From NCBI RefSeq assembly GCF_026343335.1, contig NZ_JAPELX010000001.1:1178001-1242000 (forward strand): 64,000 nt of DNA. The letters are read 5' to 3'. The notes beneath the pieces were generated by a model, which did not search any database, was not told the DNA's origin, and saw only the letters and a program-made list of their open reading frames with translations. The position numbers and the translations under genes are program-made. Position 1 is the first letter of the stretch, and the number at the start of each line of letters is the position of its first letter. The stretch is from Streptomyces sp. NBC_00078. Its GTDB lineage: Bacteria > Actinomycetota > Actinomycetes > Streptomycetales > Streptomycetaceae. This document shows positions 35,168 through 43,451 of this stretch, piece after piece.

Positions 35168-36052
35168 CTAGACCTCGGCCAGCGACAGCAGCTTGTCGGG
35201 GTTGCGCATGATGTAGACCGCCTGGATACGTCCCTCGAAGACGTCCACCTGGAAGACGCTGTCGGGCTTGCCCGCCGACAGGACGACGACCGCGAGGCCG
35301 CCGTTGATCTCCATGAAGCGGACGGACAGGTCCGGCACGCTCTTCTGGGCGACGCCGACGAGGAAGCGGCCCACGTTGTCGGCGCTCTCCAGGACCTGCA
35401 ACGGCGCCCGGGACTTGCCTCCGCTGTCGCCCACCAGACGCACATCTGGCGCGAGCAGCGCCATGAGACCTTCGAGATCGCCCTCGCTCGCGGCGGCGAG
35501 GAACCGCTCGGTCAGCTCACGACGCCGGCCGGGGTCGACCTCGTAGCGCGGCCGGCGCTCCTCGACGTGCTTGCGGGCCCGCCCGGCCAGCTGGCGCACC
35601 GCCGCCTCGCCGCGCTCCAGCATGGCGGCGATGTCCGAGTACGGGTAGCCGAAGGCCTCTCTGAGCACGAACACGGCCCGCTCCAGCGGCGACAGCGACT
35701 CCAGGACGACGAGGACGGCCAGGGAGACGGAGTCGGCGAGCACGGCACGCTCGGCGGTGTCCGGGACGGTGTCCCCGAAGTCGGTCACGTACGGCTCGGG
35801 CAGCCAGGGCCCGACGTACGCCTCGTTGCGTGCCTTGACCTGGCGCAGCCGGTCGATGGCGAGGCGGGTGGTGATGCGCACCAGATAGCCGCGCGGTTCC
35901 CGCACCTCGCCGCGGTCGGCGCCGGACCAGCGCAGCCACGCCTCCTGGACGACGTCCTCCGCGTCGGCCACCCGCCCGAGCATGCGGTAGGCGACGCCCA
36001 TCAGGACGGGGCGGTGGTCTTCGAAGACGTCGGTTTCGGTGTCGGTGGTCAC
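35168..36052 (-). CDS. ECF41-type RNA polymerase sigma factor with SnoaL-like tail
   Basis: A 294-residue sigma factor read from the GTG at 36052. Sigma2 (VFEDHRPVLMGVAYRMLGRVADAEDVVQEAWLRW, part: AEDVVQEAWLRW ~35-46) and sigma4 (REAFGYPYSDIAAMLERGEAAVRQLAGRAR) regions are followed by a ~110-residue NTF2/SnoaL-like domain. The linker WLPEP (~85) and C-terminal NPDKL are hallmarks of ECF41, whose tail modulates activity. An upstream ATG at 36082 would add 10 residues but has no ribosome site. The divergent oxidoreductase is the usual kind of partner for this class, although the ECF41 promoter motif was not found between them. Confidence 0.88.
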   Translation of the reverse strand: MTTDTETDVFEDHRPVLMGVAYRMLGRVADAEDVVQEAWLRWSGADRGEVREPRGYLVRITTRLAIDRLRQVKARNEAYVGPWLPEPYVTDFGDTVPDTAERAVLADSVSLAVLVVLESLSPLERAVFVLREAFGYPYSDIAAMLERGEAAVRQLAGRARKHVEERRPRYEVDPGRRRELTERFLAAASEGDLEGLMALLAPDVRLVGDSGGKSRAPLQVLESADNVGRFLVGVAQKSVPDLSVRFMEINGGLAVVVLSAGKPDSVFQVDVFEGRIQAVYIMRNPDKLLSLAEV

Positions 36053-36162
36053 GGCACCATCCCATGCGACGCGTCCGGACATGTCCAGGAGAATTCCGTG
36101 TGTCCCGAGCAGAATGGCCCGCGGGCCGCCGGGAGTCGGCGGCCGGAGTTACGGAGGTGGCC

Positions 36163-36816
36163 ATGCGGTACGCGGTTCTGGGCACGGGCGAGGTCGGCCG
36201 TACGCTCGGCGGAAAGCTTGCGGAGCTGGGCCACGAGGTGACTCTGGGTTCCCGCTCGAAGGACAACCCCACCGCCCTGGAGTGGGCGCGCGGCGCCGGC
36301 GCGGGAGCACAGGCCGGCACGTTCGCGGAGGCGGCCTCGTCCGCCGAGGTGGTCGTGGTCGCAGTCGGCGGCCGGGTGGCGCTCATGGCGCTTGAGGCGG
36401 CGGGGGCGGAGAACCTCGACGGGAAGGTCGTCGTCGACGTCTCCAACCCGATGGCGTTCGAGGACGGGGAGCTGAGGCTGTCGCCCGTGGAGTCGGACAG
36501 CGTGGGCGAGCAGATCCAGCGCGCGTTCCCCCGCGCGCGCGTGGTGAAGACCCTCAACACCGTCAACTGCAAGGTGATGGTGGATCCCTCGCTGGTGCCG
36601 GGCGAACACCAGATCTTCGTGTGCGGTGCGGACGCGAGCGCCAAGGAGCAGGTCAGCGGTCTGCTCGGGGAGTTCGGGTGGCCGCCGCACCGGGTGCTCG
36701 ACCTGGGTGGCATCCGGTCGGCGCGGAGCGTGGAGATGCTGCTGCCGTTGTGGCTCGACCTCCTCCGGAATCTCGGGCACGCGGAGTTCAACATCGAGGT
36801 GCGCAGGGGGCGTTGA
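36163..36816 (+). CDS. NAD(P)-binding F420-reductase-like oxidoreductase
   Basis: A 217-residue Rossmann protein of the NADP_oxidored_F420/ProC-like type. Nucleotide-binding YAVLGTGEVGRTLGGKLAELG (part: VLGTGEVGRTLG, ~4-15), TLGSRSKDNP (~27-36, the Arg/Ser pair favours NADP), VVVDVSNPMAF (~88-98) and VVKTLNTVNCKVMVDPS (~126-142). GGAGG lies 7 nt before the ATG. It is divergent from the ECF41 sigma gene, which may control it. Confidence 0.85.
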   Translation: MRYAVLGTGEVGRTLGGKLAELGHEVTLGSRSKDNPTALEWARGAGAGAQAGTFAEAASSAEVVVVAVGGRVALMALEAAGAENLDGKVVVDVSNPMAFEDGELRLSPVESDSVGEQIQRAFPRARVVKTLNTVNCKVMVDPSLVPGEHQIFVCGADASAKEQVSGLLGEFGWPPHRVLDLGGIRSARSVEMLLPLWLDLLRNLGHAEFNIEVRRGR

Positions 36817-36863
36817 GGGCCGTACGGCTGCGAGGTCGCCCCCGACCGGGGCTACCCGTCGGT

Positions 36864-36873
36864 AGCAATTGCT
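36864..36873. promoter_or_regulatory. Palindrome upstream of alpha/beta hydrolase
   Basis: AGCAATTGCT, a perfect 10-bp palindrome that stands out from the GC-rich surroundings. It overlaps a TTGCTG that could be a -35. Candidate operator for the downstream hydrolase; factor unknown. Confidence 0.4.
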
Positions 36874-36926
36874 GACAAGCTGTCTACACGGCGTCCGCCG
36901 GCGAGCCCCAGACGAGGAGCACCCCC

Positions 36927-37757
36927 ATGTCCGCCACCGTCTCCTTCAAGGTTCCCTCTCCCCGTGGCCCACAGCCAGTGACCGTGTCCTACGCGCGCGT
37001 GGGCAGCGGCGAACCGCTGCTCCTGCTGCACGGCATCGGTCATCACCGGCAGGCCTGGGACCCAGTGGTGGACCTCCTCGCGACCGAGCGCGACGTGATC
37101 GCCGTTGACCTGCCCGGATTCGGCGCCTCCCCCGCTCTGCCGGACGGCCTCGCCTACGACCTGCCCACGACGGCGGCCGTGTTCGGCGCGTTCTGCGAGG
37201 CGATGGAGCTGGAGCGTCCGCATGTGGCGGGTAATTCACTGGGCGGTCTGCTCGCCCTGGAGCTCGGCCGCGCGAAGCTCGCGCGGTCGGTGACCGCCCT
37301 GTCCCCGGCCGGGTTCTGGTCGGAGGCCGAGCGGCGCTACGCCTTCGGGGTCCTGCTCACCATGCGTCAGATCTCCCGCCGGCTCCCGCTGCCCCTGGTG
37401 CGGCAGCTGTCCCGCTCGGCGGCCGGCCGGACCATGCTGACAAGCACCATCTACGCCCGCCCGCACCGCCGTTCACCCGAGGCCGTGGTGGCCGAGACGC
37501 TGGCCCTGGCCCGGGCGACGGGGTTCGACGCGACCCTCACGGCCGGCAGCACCGTCCGGTTCACCGACGACCTCCCCGGCATCCCGGTCACCGTGGCCTG
37601 GGGCACCCGGGACATGCTGCTCGTGCGCCGTCAGGGGGTGCGCGCCAAGCAGCTCATCCCCCGGGCCAGGCTGGTGCGGCTGCCCGGCTGCGGGCACTGC
37701 CCGATGAACGACGATCCGGCGCTGGTCGCCCGCGTCATCCTCGACGGCAGCCGCTGA
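36927..37757 (+). CDS. Alpha/beta hydrolase
   Basis: A 276-residue alpha/beta-hydrolase fold enzyme. Oxyanion region LLLLHGIGHHRQAWDP (~32-47), DLPGFGASP (~61-69), nucleophile elbow VAGNSLGGLLALE (Ser ~99), late acid in WGTRDMLL (~222-229) and catalytic His in LPGCGHCPMNDDP (~252-264). The GAGGAGC ribosome site precedes the ATG. The 3' third of the gene is also read antisense as the tail of the convergent EamA frame. Substrate unknown. Confidence 0.9.
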   Translation: MSATVSFKVPSPRGPQPVTVSYARVGSGEPLLLLHGIGHHRQAWDPVVDLLATERDVIAVDLPGFGASPALPDGLAYDLPTTAAVFGAFCEAMELERPHVAGNSLGGLLALELGRAKLARSVTALSPAGFWSEAERRYAFGVLLTMRQISRRLPLPLVRQLSRSAAGRTMLTSTIYARPHRRSPEAVVAETLALARATGFDATLTAGSTVRFTDDLPGIPVTVAWGTRDMLLVRRQGVRAKQLIPRARLVRLPGCGHCPMNDDPALVARVILDGSR

Positions 37758-38639
37758 CCGGGCACGCCTGTAGGCCAACGCGCCGGATCCGAGGGCGACT
37801 CCGGCGCCGACCAGAGCGCTGCCGACGGCCTGGGCGGCCCCGTAGGAGCCCGTTTTGACGAGTGGCGCCGTGCAGGCGGCGGCGACCGGGATGAGGCCGG
37901 AGAACAGCGTGGCGCGCTCCGCGCCGATCCGCTGCATCGCCATGTACCAGCACACGAAGCCGACGACGGTGACCACCGCCGCCTGCCACAGCAGCGCGGC
38001 AGCCTCGGTGGTGTCGGGGCGCCGCGGCCACGCCGTGCCGTCCATGAGCAGCGCGGCCGCCGCGGACTCGACCGCCGCGACACCGCACACCGTGGCGGAC
38101 AGCAGCCGGGGCCCCAGGGGGCGCAGAACGGGCACGGCGAGCACGGCGAAACCGACCTCGCCGGCCAGCGCACAGGCGGAGAAGGCGATCCCGGTGCCGT
38201 CGGTGCGCCCCCACCCCTGGACCGTGAAGGCCCCGAAGGCGACCAGCGACGCCCCGTACAGGACCGTGCGCCGGGGCCTTCGGCCCTCGATCGCCGGGAC
38301 CACGACGGCCACGACCACGGGTGCGCATCCCACGAAGACGCCGGGCACCGCCGGCTCGGCGGAACGCTCGGCCGCGATCACGGCCAGGTTGAAGCCGACC
38401 ATGCCGACGGCGGCGAGGAGTGCGAGGCGGAGCCACTGACGGGGTGCGAGTTTCCGCAGCCGTGCCGTCGCTCCCGCGCCGGCCGACGGGAGGAGGAGCA
38501 GACAGGCGAGGCCGTAGCGCAGGAACTGGCCGCCCGCGTACGGGTAGTGGCCAAGGACGCTGTTCGCGGTGAAGGAACCGCCGACGAGGACACAGGCGAG
38601 CGCGGCGAGAAGGGCTCCACGCGTGGTGGTGGCGTTCAT
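37473..38639 (-). CDS. EamA/DMT family exporter with antisense C-terminal extension
   Basis: A drug/metabolite transporter with two five-TM EamA repeats (residues ~7-140 and ~150-290; LLAALACVLVGGSFTANSVLG at the first TM, LWQAAVVTVVGFVCWYMA at ~205). The family length is reached near residue 295 (LAYRRARSAAAV), but the first in-frame stop is at 37473, ~95 codons later and inside the oppositely transcribed alpha/beta hydrolase. Those last residues are charged, Gly/His-rich and of low quality. The normal stop seems lost. Divergent from a MocR regulator, its probable controller. Confidence 0.82.
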   Translation of the reverse strand: MNATTTRGALLAALACVLVGGSFTANSVLGHYPYAGGQFLRYGLACLLLLPSAGAGATARLRKLAPRQWLRLALLAAVGMVGFNLAVIAAERSAEPAVPGVFVGCAPVVVAVVVPAIEGRRPRRTVLYGASLVAFGAFTVQGWGRTDGTGIAFSACALAGEVGFAVLAVPVLRPLGPRLLSATVCGVAAVESAAAALLMDGTAWPRRPDTTEAAALLWQAAVVTVVGFVCWYMAMQRIGAERATLFSGLIPVAAACTAPLVKTGSYGAAQAVGSALVGAGVALGSGALAYRRARSAAAVEDDAGDQRRIVVHRAVPAAGQPHQPGPGDELLGAHPLTAHEQHVPGAPGHGDRDAGEVVGEPDGAAGREGRVEPRRPGQGQRLGHHGLG

Positions 38640-38663
38640 GGCAGCGACGCTAGGGAGCGCGGC

Positions 38664-38680
38664 GGTCCGGTTTAAGGTCC
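38664..38680. promoter_or_regulatory. GGTCC direct repeat in EamA-MocR spacer
   Basis: GGTCC occurs at 38664-38668 and 38676-38680, 12 bp apart, within the 47-bp divergent spacer. A TAAGGT box (38673-38678) ends 8 nt before the MocR ATG. MocR proteins bind direct repeats in such spacers; the assignment is inferred. Confidence 0.4.
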
Positions 38681-38686
38681 ATTTCC

Positions 38687-40168
38687 ATGACGTCATCGCA
38701 GACCAATCGGGACGGGAGTGCCGATCCGGCACGGGACACGGATCCCGGTCGCGCGGGATCACCCGCCTGGGAGCTGCTCCTGCCCGCAGCCTCCGCGCCG
38801 GCCCGTACGCGTGGACGTTCGCTGCAGGCCGCGCTGCGTGAGGCGGTACGGACCGGGAGGCTGGCGCCGGGCACCCGGCTGCCGTCGAGCCGTGATCTCG
38901 CCGCCGATCTCGGGGTGTCGCGGGGGCTGATCACCGAGGCGTACGAGCAGTTGACGGCTGAGGGCTATCTGCGCAGCGGGCGGGGTGCCGGCACCTGGGT
39001 GGGGGGTGCCGTGCGGGCCGCGCCCCCGCGCGCGCGTGATCTCGCCCCGCGCTCCCCCGGTGCGCACGCCGACTTCGTGCCCGGCACGCCGGATCTGTCG
39101 CTGTTCCCGCGCGGAGCCTGGGCCGCGGCGCAGCGTGCGGTCCTGGCGCAACTGCCGCACCAGGACCTCGGTTATCCCGATCCGCGCGGGCTGCCGCAGT
39201 TGCGTACCGTGCTGGCGGAGCTGCTGGGCCGCCGCCGGGGTGTCGTCGCGGACCCGGAGCGGATCGTGGTCGTCTCCGGGGTGGCTCAGGCGACGACGCT
39301 GCTCGGATTCGCGCTGCACGCGCGCGGGTTGCGCACCGTCGGCGCGGAGGATCCCGGGAGTCCTCAGCACAACGCGCTCTACGCCTCGGCCGGTGTCACG
39401 ACCGTACCCGTGCCCATGGACGGCGAGGGGATCGCCGTCGGGCCGCTGCGGGACTCGGGCGTGAGGGCCGTGGTGACGACGCCCTCCCACCAGTTCCCCA
39501 CCGGGATCGCGTACTCCGCGCGCCGCCGCACCGAACTGCTCGACTGGGCGCGGTCCGTGGACGGGCTCGTCCTGGAGGACGACTACGACGGTGACTTCCG
39601 CTACGACCGCGCCCCGGTGGGCGCGCTGCAGGGACTCGACCCGGAGCACGTGGCCTACACGGGCTCGGTCAGCAAGTCACTCGCCCCGGGTCTGCGGCTC
39701 GGCTGGCTGCTCGTGCCCCAGGCGCTGGCCGGCGAGGTCGTCGAGCGCAAACGGACCATGGACCTCGGCCATCCCACCCTCGACCAGGCCCTGTTCGCCC
39801 GATTCGTGGAGCGCGGCGACTACGACCGTCAGCTGCGCCGCTGCCAGCGCGCGTACCGCGAAAGGCGCGACACGCTCGTGGCGGCGCTGGAGGAGCATTT
39901 CCCGGGCGCCGAGGTGTCCGGGATCGCGGCGGGGCTGCACGTCATCGCCGAACTCCCGCACCGGTACGGCCCGCAGGAGGACTTCCTCGCGCGCGTGGCC
40001 GCGGCGGGCGTCGCCGTACGCCCGCTGACGGACTACACGCACGGGCGTGGCGGGCGTGGCGGGCCTGGCGGGGAGCGGGGGGTGCGGCTGGTGCTCGGGT
40101 ACGCGCATCTTCCGCCCGCGCGGATCCGCGCGGGCGTACGGCTGATGGCCGAGGCGACGCACGGATGA
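38687..40168 (+). CDS. MocR/PdxR-like regulator (GntR-aminotransferase fusion)
   Basis: A 493-residue chimeric regulator. N-terminal GntR wHTH (LQAALREAVRTGRLAPGTRLPSSRDLAADLGVSRGLITEAYEQL, part: LPSSRDLAADLGVSRG, ~64-79) is joined by an Arg/Pro/Ala linker to a class I aminotransferase-like domain. PLP lysine is in YTGSVSKSLAPGLRLGWLL (~327), and VLEDDYDGDFRYDR (~296-309) is also family-typical. The divergent EamA exporter 47 bp away is its likely target, the effector being an amine or amino acid with PLP. Confidence 0.9.
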   Translation: MTSSQTNRDGSADPARDTDPGRAGSPAWELLLPAASAPARTRGRSLQAALREAVRTGRLAPGTRLPSSRDLAADLGVSRGLITEAYEQLTAEGYLRSGRGAGTWVGGAVRAAPPRARDLAPRSPGAHADFVPGTPDLSLFPRGAWAAAQRAVLAQLPHQDLGYPDPRGLPQLRTVLAELLGRRRGVVADPERIVVVSGVAQATTLLGFALHARGLRTVGAEDPGSPQHNALYASAGVTTVPVPMDGEGIAVGPLRDSGVRAVVTTPSHQFPTGIAYSARRRTELLDWARSVDGLVLEDDYDGDFRYDRAPVGALQGLDPEHVAYTGSVSKSLAPGLRLGWLLVPQALAGEVVERKRTMDLGHPTLDQALFARFVERGDYDRQLRRCQRAYRERRDTLVAALEEHFPGAEVSGIAAGLHVIAELPHRYGPQEDFLARVAAAGVAVRPLTDYTHGRGGRGGPGGERGVRLVLGYAHLPPARIRAGVRLMAEATHG

Positions 40169-40266
40169 CGGCTGGGGTCTCTGTCCGGAGAACGCCGGGT
40201 GACTCATGCCTTCCGGTAACGCGTCGCACTCCTCGCCCATCGGTTTCCCTGCCCCTGCGGTCAGTT

Positions 40267-40288
40267 GTTCACCTGTGGTTTCCGTGTG
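40267..40288 (+). promoter_or_regulatory. PHO box (PhoP binding direct repeat)
   Basis: Two adjacent 11-nt units, GTTCACCTGTG and GTTTCCGTGTG, 8/11 identical and close to the Streptomyces GTTCACC direct-repeat consensus. A TAGGTC -10 candidate lies ~18 bp downstream, so the box covers the -35 region. The gene behind it is a PhoD phosphatase, a known PhoP target. Confidence 0.72.
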
Positions 40289-40353
40289 CGCTGCGGCGCA
40301 CCAGTAGGTCTGGCATCGCACACTGGCCGGATCCCGTCCCTGGAGGCGCATCC

Positions 40354-41937
40354 ATGTCCCACCGTCCGTTCCCGGGCCGCCGTAGCGTGCTGCGCGGTTC
40401 CCTGGCCGCCTCGGCGGCCCTGACTCTGCCCACCGCCCTCGGCGCGGCACCGGCGTTCGCCCTGTCCGGGCGCCCCAGGGCGGGCTGGGGCGTGCAGGCA
40501 GGAGACGTGACCTGCAGCTCCGGACTGGTGTGGGTGCGCTCCGACCGTCCGGCCCGGATGATCGTCGAGACCTCCGCGACCGAGTCGTTCCGCAACCCGC
40601 GCAGATGGCACGGCCCGCTGCTCGGCGCGGATTCGGACTTCACCGGTACGACCCGGCTGCGCGGGCTGCCGCCGGGCGAGCAGATCCACTACCGCGTTCT
40701 GCTCGCCGACCCCGACGACCCGCGCCGCTCCGGCGAACCGGTGACCGGCACGTTCCGCACGGCGCCCGCCAAGCGGCGTCATGACGTGAAGTTCGTGTGG
40801 TCCGGAGACCTCGCGGGGCAGGGCTGGGGTATCAACGAGTCGATCGGGGGCTACCGCATCTTCGACGCCATGGCGAAGGTGGACCCGGACTTCTTCCTGT
40901 GCAGCGGCGACAACATCTACGCCGACGGGCCCATCGCCGCCGCTGCCACGCTGCCCGACGGCAGCGTCTACCGGAGCGTCACCACCGAGGAGAAGTCCCA
41001 CGTCGCCGTCACCCTCGACGACTACCGGGGCAACTTCCGCTACAACCTGCTGGACCAGGCACTGCGCCGGTTCAACGCCCAGGTGCCGAACATCATCCAG
41101 TGGGACGACCACGAGGTCCGCAACAACTGGTACCCGGGCGAGGTCATCGGCACCGGTACGCCCTACCCGGCCGGCACGAAGCTCGACGACCTGGCGGTGC
41201 GCTCCCGGCAGGCCTTCTCCGAGTACTTCCCGATCTCCTCCATCAGCAGGCGCCCTGACGGCCGGATCTACCGCGTCGTCAACCACGGCCCCCTGCTCGA
41301 CGTGTTCGTGCTCGACATGCGCACCTACCGCAACGCGAACTCGCCCGACAACCAGACCACGGACCCGGTGGGCATCCTCGGCCGCGAGCAGCTGGAGTGG
41401 CTCAAGCGGGAGCTTTCGAAGTCGCGTGCGGTGTGGAAGGTGATCGCCAACGACATGCCGCTCGGACTGGTCGTGCCCGACTCGAACGAGGGCAGGCCGA
41501 ACCTCGAGGCCGTCGCACAGGGCGACCCGGGCGCACCGCTCGGCCGTGAGCTGCAGATCGCCGAGCTGCTGCGGTTCATCAAGCACCGGCGGATCACCGG
41601 CACCGTGTGGCTGACGGCCGACGTGCACCACACGTCGGCGCAGCACTACGACCCGTCACGGGCCGCGTTCAAGGACTTCGAGCCGTTCTGGGAGTTCGTG
41701 TCCGGTCCGCTCAACGCGGGCGCCTTCCCTGCCAACGCGCTCGACGGCACCTTCGGCCCGGACCGGGTGTACGTGAAGGCGCCGACGGCGTCGAACGTCT
41801 CCCCCGCCGACGGCTACCAGTTCTTCGGCGAGGTCGACATCGACGGGGACAGCGGCGAGCTGACGGTGCGTCTGCGCGAGTACGACGGCACCGTCCTGTT
41901 CACGCAGACTCTGCAGCCGGGCCGCGTCGGCCAGTAA
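40354..41937 (+). CDS. phoD: Tat-exported PhoD-type alkaline phosphatase/phosphodiesterase
   Basis: A 527-residue secreted phosphatase. Twin-arginine signal GRRSVLRGSLAASAALTLP (~8-26), a beta-rich N-domain (~40-130), then the metallophosphatase core. Metal-binding motifs are VWSGDLAGQG (~150), FFLCSGDNIYADGP (~181-194), IIQWDDHEVRNNW (~246-258) and WLTADVHHTSAQHYDP (~418-433). It releases phosphate from organic esters under phosphate starvation and needs Ca/Fe in studied homologues. A PHO box precedes it and a terminator follows. Confidence 0.93.
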   Translation: MSHRPFPGRRSVLRGSLAASAALTLPTALGAAPAFALSGRPRAGWGVQAGDVTCSSGLVWVRSDRPARMIVETSATESFRNPRRWHGPLLGADSDFTGTTRLRGLPPGEQIHYRVLLADPDDPRRSGEPVTGTFRTAPAKRRHDVKFVWSGDLAGQGWGINESIGGYRIFDAMAKVDPDFFLCSGDNIYADGPIAAAATLPDGSVYRSVTTEEKSHVAVTLDDYRGNFRYNLLDQALRRFNAQVPNIIQWDDHEVRNNWYPGEVIGTGTPYPAGTKLDDLAVRSRQAFSEYFPISSISRRPDGRIYRVVNHGPLLDVFVLDMRTYRNANSPDNQTTDPVGILGREQLEWLKRELSKSRAVWKVIANDMPLGLVVPDSNEGRPNLEAVAQGDPGAPLGRELQIAELLRFIKHRRITGTVWLTADVHHTSAQHYDPSRAAFKDFEPFWEFVSGPLNAGAFPANALDGTFGPDRVYVKAPTASNVSPADGYQFFGEVDIDGDSGELTVRLREYDGTVLFTQTLQPGRVGQ

Positions 41938-41956
41938 CTCCCGTATTCTTTCCCGT

Positions 41957-41993
41957 AGGCCGCGTACCGGCGTCATCCCCCGGTGCGCGGCCT
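41957..41993 (+). terminator. Terminator after phoD
   Basis: AGGCCGCGTACCGG (41957-41970) pairs with CCGGTGCGCGGCCT (41980-41993), 14 bp with one G-U pair, loop 9 nt, 19 bp after the stop. Confidence 0.8.
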
Positions 41994-42095
41994 TCGTGCG
42001 CCCGCGAACGTGATCATGCCGGCTACCGCACCACAACCGTAAGAAGGTTCTCAAAAGTTGCATAACCACGCTTTACCCATCGGTCACAAAGCGTT

Positions 42096-42105
42096 CGTGA
42101 TCACG
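42096..42105. promoter_or_regulatory. Palindrome upstream of ACT-GNAT gene
   Basis: CGTGATCACG is a perfect 10-bp palindrome ~27 bp before the start codon. AGTTGCAT is also repeated at 42056 and 42126. The 190-bp leader is AT-richer than average; no factor assigned. Confidence 0.3.
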
Positions 42106-42131
42106 CAACACCGTTCCTTCACAGTAGTTGC

Positions 42132-43439
42132 ATGAGCCGAGACATGTCTGATGTGACGCGTGCGAAGCAAGGCCGTCCCGTGCGGGCGGTCACCCGGTCC
42201 GCCATGGAGGCGTTCCAGACGTGGTGGACACGCCGCCACGGTCACGCACCGCCGAGGAGCGATACCGACGCCCGGTCGCTGTCGCGAAAGCAGCAGACCG
42301 GGTCGTCCGACGGGCCGCCGGCGGCGCCGGAGGCCGCGCGCGGCGAGAGCACGCTGTGGCGGGTGCGGACGACGGTGCAGGACGAGCCGGGATCGCTGGC
42401 CGCGCTGTGCACGGCGCTTGGCGGCCGCCGGGTCGACATCCTGAGCCTGCAGACGCATCCGCTGGCCGAGGGCACGGTGGACGAGTTCCTGCTGCGGGCT
42501 CCCGATGAGCTCATGGGCTCCGACCTCACCCGGCTGGTGTCGCTGGCCGGGGGCGCCGACACGTGGATCGAGCGGGCCGACGCCCACGATCTGGTGGACG
42601 CGCCGACCCGCGTCCTGGACCTGGCCACCCGCACCGCCCTGGACGCGGCGGAACTGCCTCTCGCACTGCGGCAGTTGCTCGGACGGTGCACCATCCGCCA
42701 GCTGCCCGCCACACCGGTGGGCGGCGGCCGGGGCGAGGAGCACGTACCCGTGGAAGGGGTACTCGATGACACCGTGATGCGGCTGCGCGCACCGGACGGC
42801 GGACAGATCACCGTGGAGCGGCCGTATCTGCCGTTCACCCCGACCGAGTTCGCCCGCGCGCGGGCGCTGGTGGAGCTCGACGCCCGGCTCGGGCCGCGGG
42901 TGCCGGCCGGCCAGGACGTGCTGACGCTGCCCGAGGGCAACGAGATCACGATGCGGCGGGCCGACGTACGCGACCTGGAGGCCGCGAAGGCGATGCACGA
43001 GCGGTGCTCGGCGCGGACGCTCGGCATGCGGTACCACGGGCCGGTCGGCGACGCGGACCGTTATCTGAACCACCTGCTCAGCCCGCGGTTCGGCCGCACC
43101 CTCACGGTGCAGACCGCGTCGGGCCGCGTCGTGGGCCTGGGCCATCTGCTGTGGGACGGGGACGAGACGGAGGTCGCGCTGCTGATCGAGGACAAGTGGC
43201 AGCGGCGCGGCATCGGTGCCGAACTGCTGGAGCGGCTGGTGGCGATGGCGGGGGAGGCGGGCTGCGAGAGCGTCTACGCCGTGACGCAGGCGTCCAACAC
43301 CGGCATGGTCACGGCGATGCGTGGCCTGGGGCTCCCCCTCGACTACCAGATCGAGGAGGGCACCCTGGTCATCACGGCCCGGCTGGGCACTCCGCTCGGG
43401 GAGGGCGCCGTAAGGGTCACCAACGCCGAAGCGTCCTAG
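42132..43439 (+). CDS. ACT domain-GNAT fusion acetyltransferase
   Basis: A 435-residue protein. After a ~70-residue polar N-terminus comes an ACT-type domain (WRVRTTVQDEPGSLAALCTALGGRRVDILSLQ, part: VQDEPGSLAALCTALGG, ~81-97), a middle region (~150-270) and a C-terminal GNAT domain (ITMRRADVRDLEAAKAMHERC, then LIEDKWQRRGIGAELLERL ~353-371, acetyl-CoA loop RRGIGA). Actinobacteria have amino-acid-regulated lysine acetyltransferases built from ACT and GNAT, so protein acetylation such as of acyl-CoA synthetases is plausible. ATG 42132 or 42144. No good ribosome site. Confidence 0.85.
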   Translation: MSRDMSDVTRAKQGRPVRAVTRSAMEAFQTWWTRRHGHAPPRSDTDARSLSRKQQTGSSDGPPAAPEAARGESTLWRVRTTVQDEPGSLAALCTALGGRRVDILSLQTHPLAEGTVDEFLLRAPDELMGSDLTRLVSLAGGADTWIERADAHDLVDAPTRVLDLATRTALDAAELPLALRQLLGRCTIRQLPATPVGGGRGEEHVPVEGVLDDTVMRLRAPDGGQITVERPYLPFTPTEFARARALVELDARLGPRVPAGQDVLTLPEGNEITMRRADVRDLEAAKAMHERCSARTLGMRYHGPVGDADRYLNHLLSPRFGRTLTVQTASGRVVGLGHLLWDGDETEVALLIEDKWQRRGIGAELLERLVAMAGEAGCESVYAVTQASNTGMVTAMRGLGLPLDYQIEEGTLVITARLGTPLGEGAVRVTNAEAS

Positions 43440-43451
43440 AGGCGCCAGAGG

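Noticed and set aside
36053..36162. ECF41 promoter motif between the sigma factor and oxidoreductase
   Set aside because: TGTCACA with correctly spaced CGTC not found; TGTCC repeats alone are insufficient.
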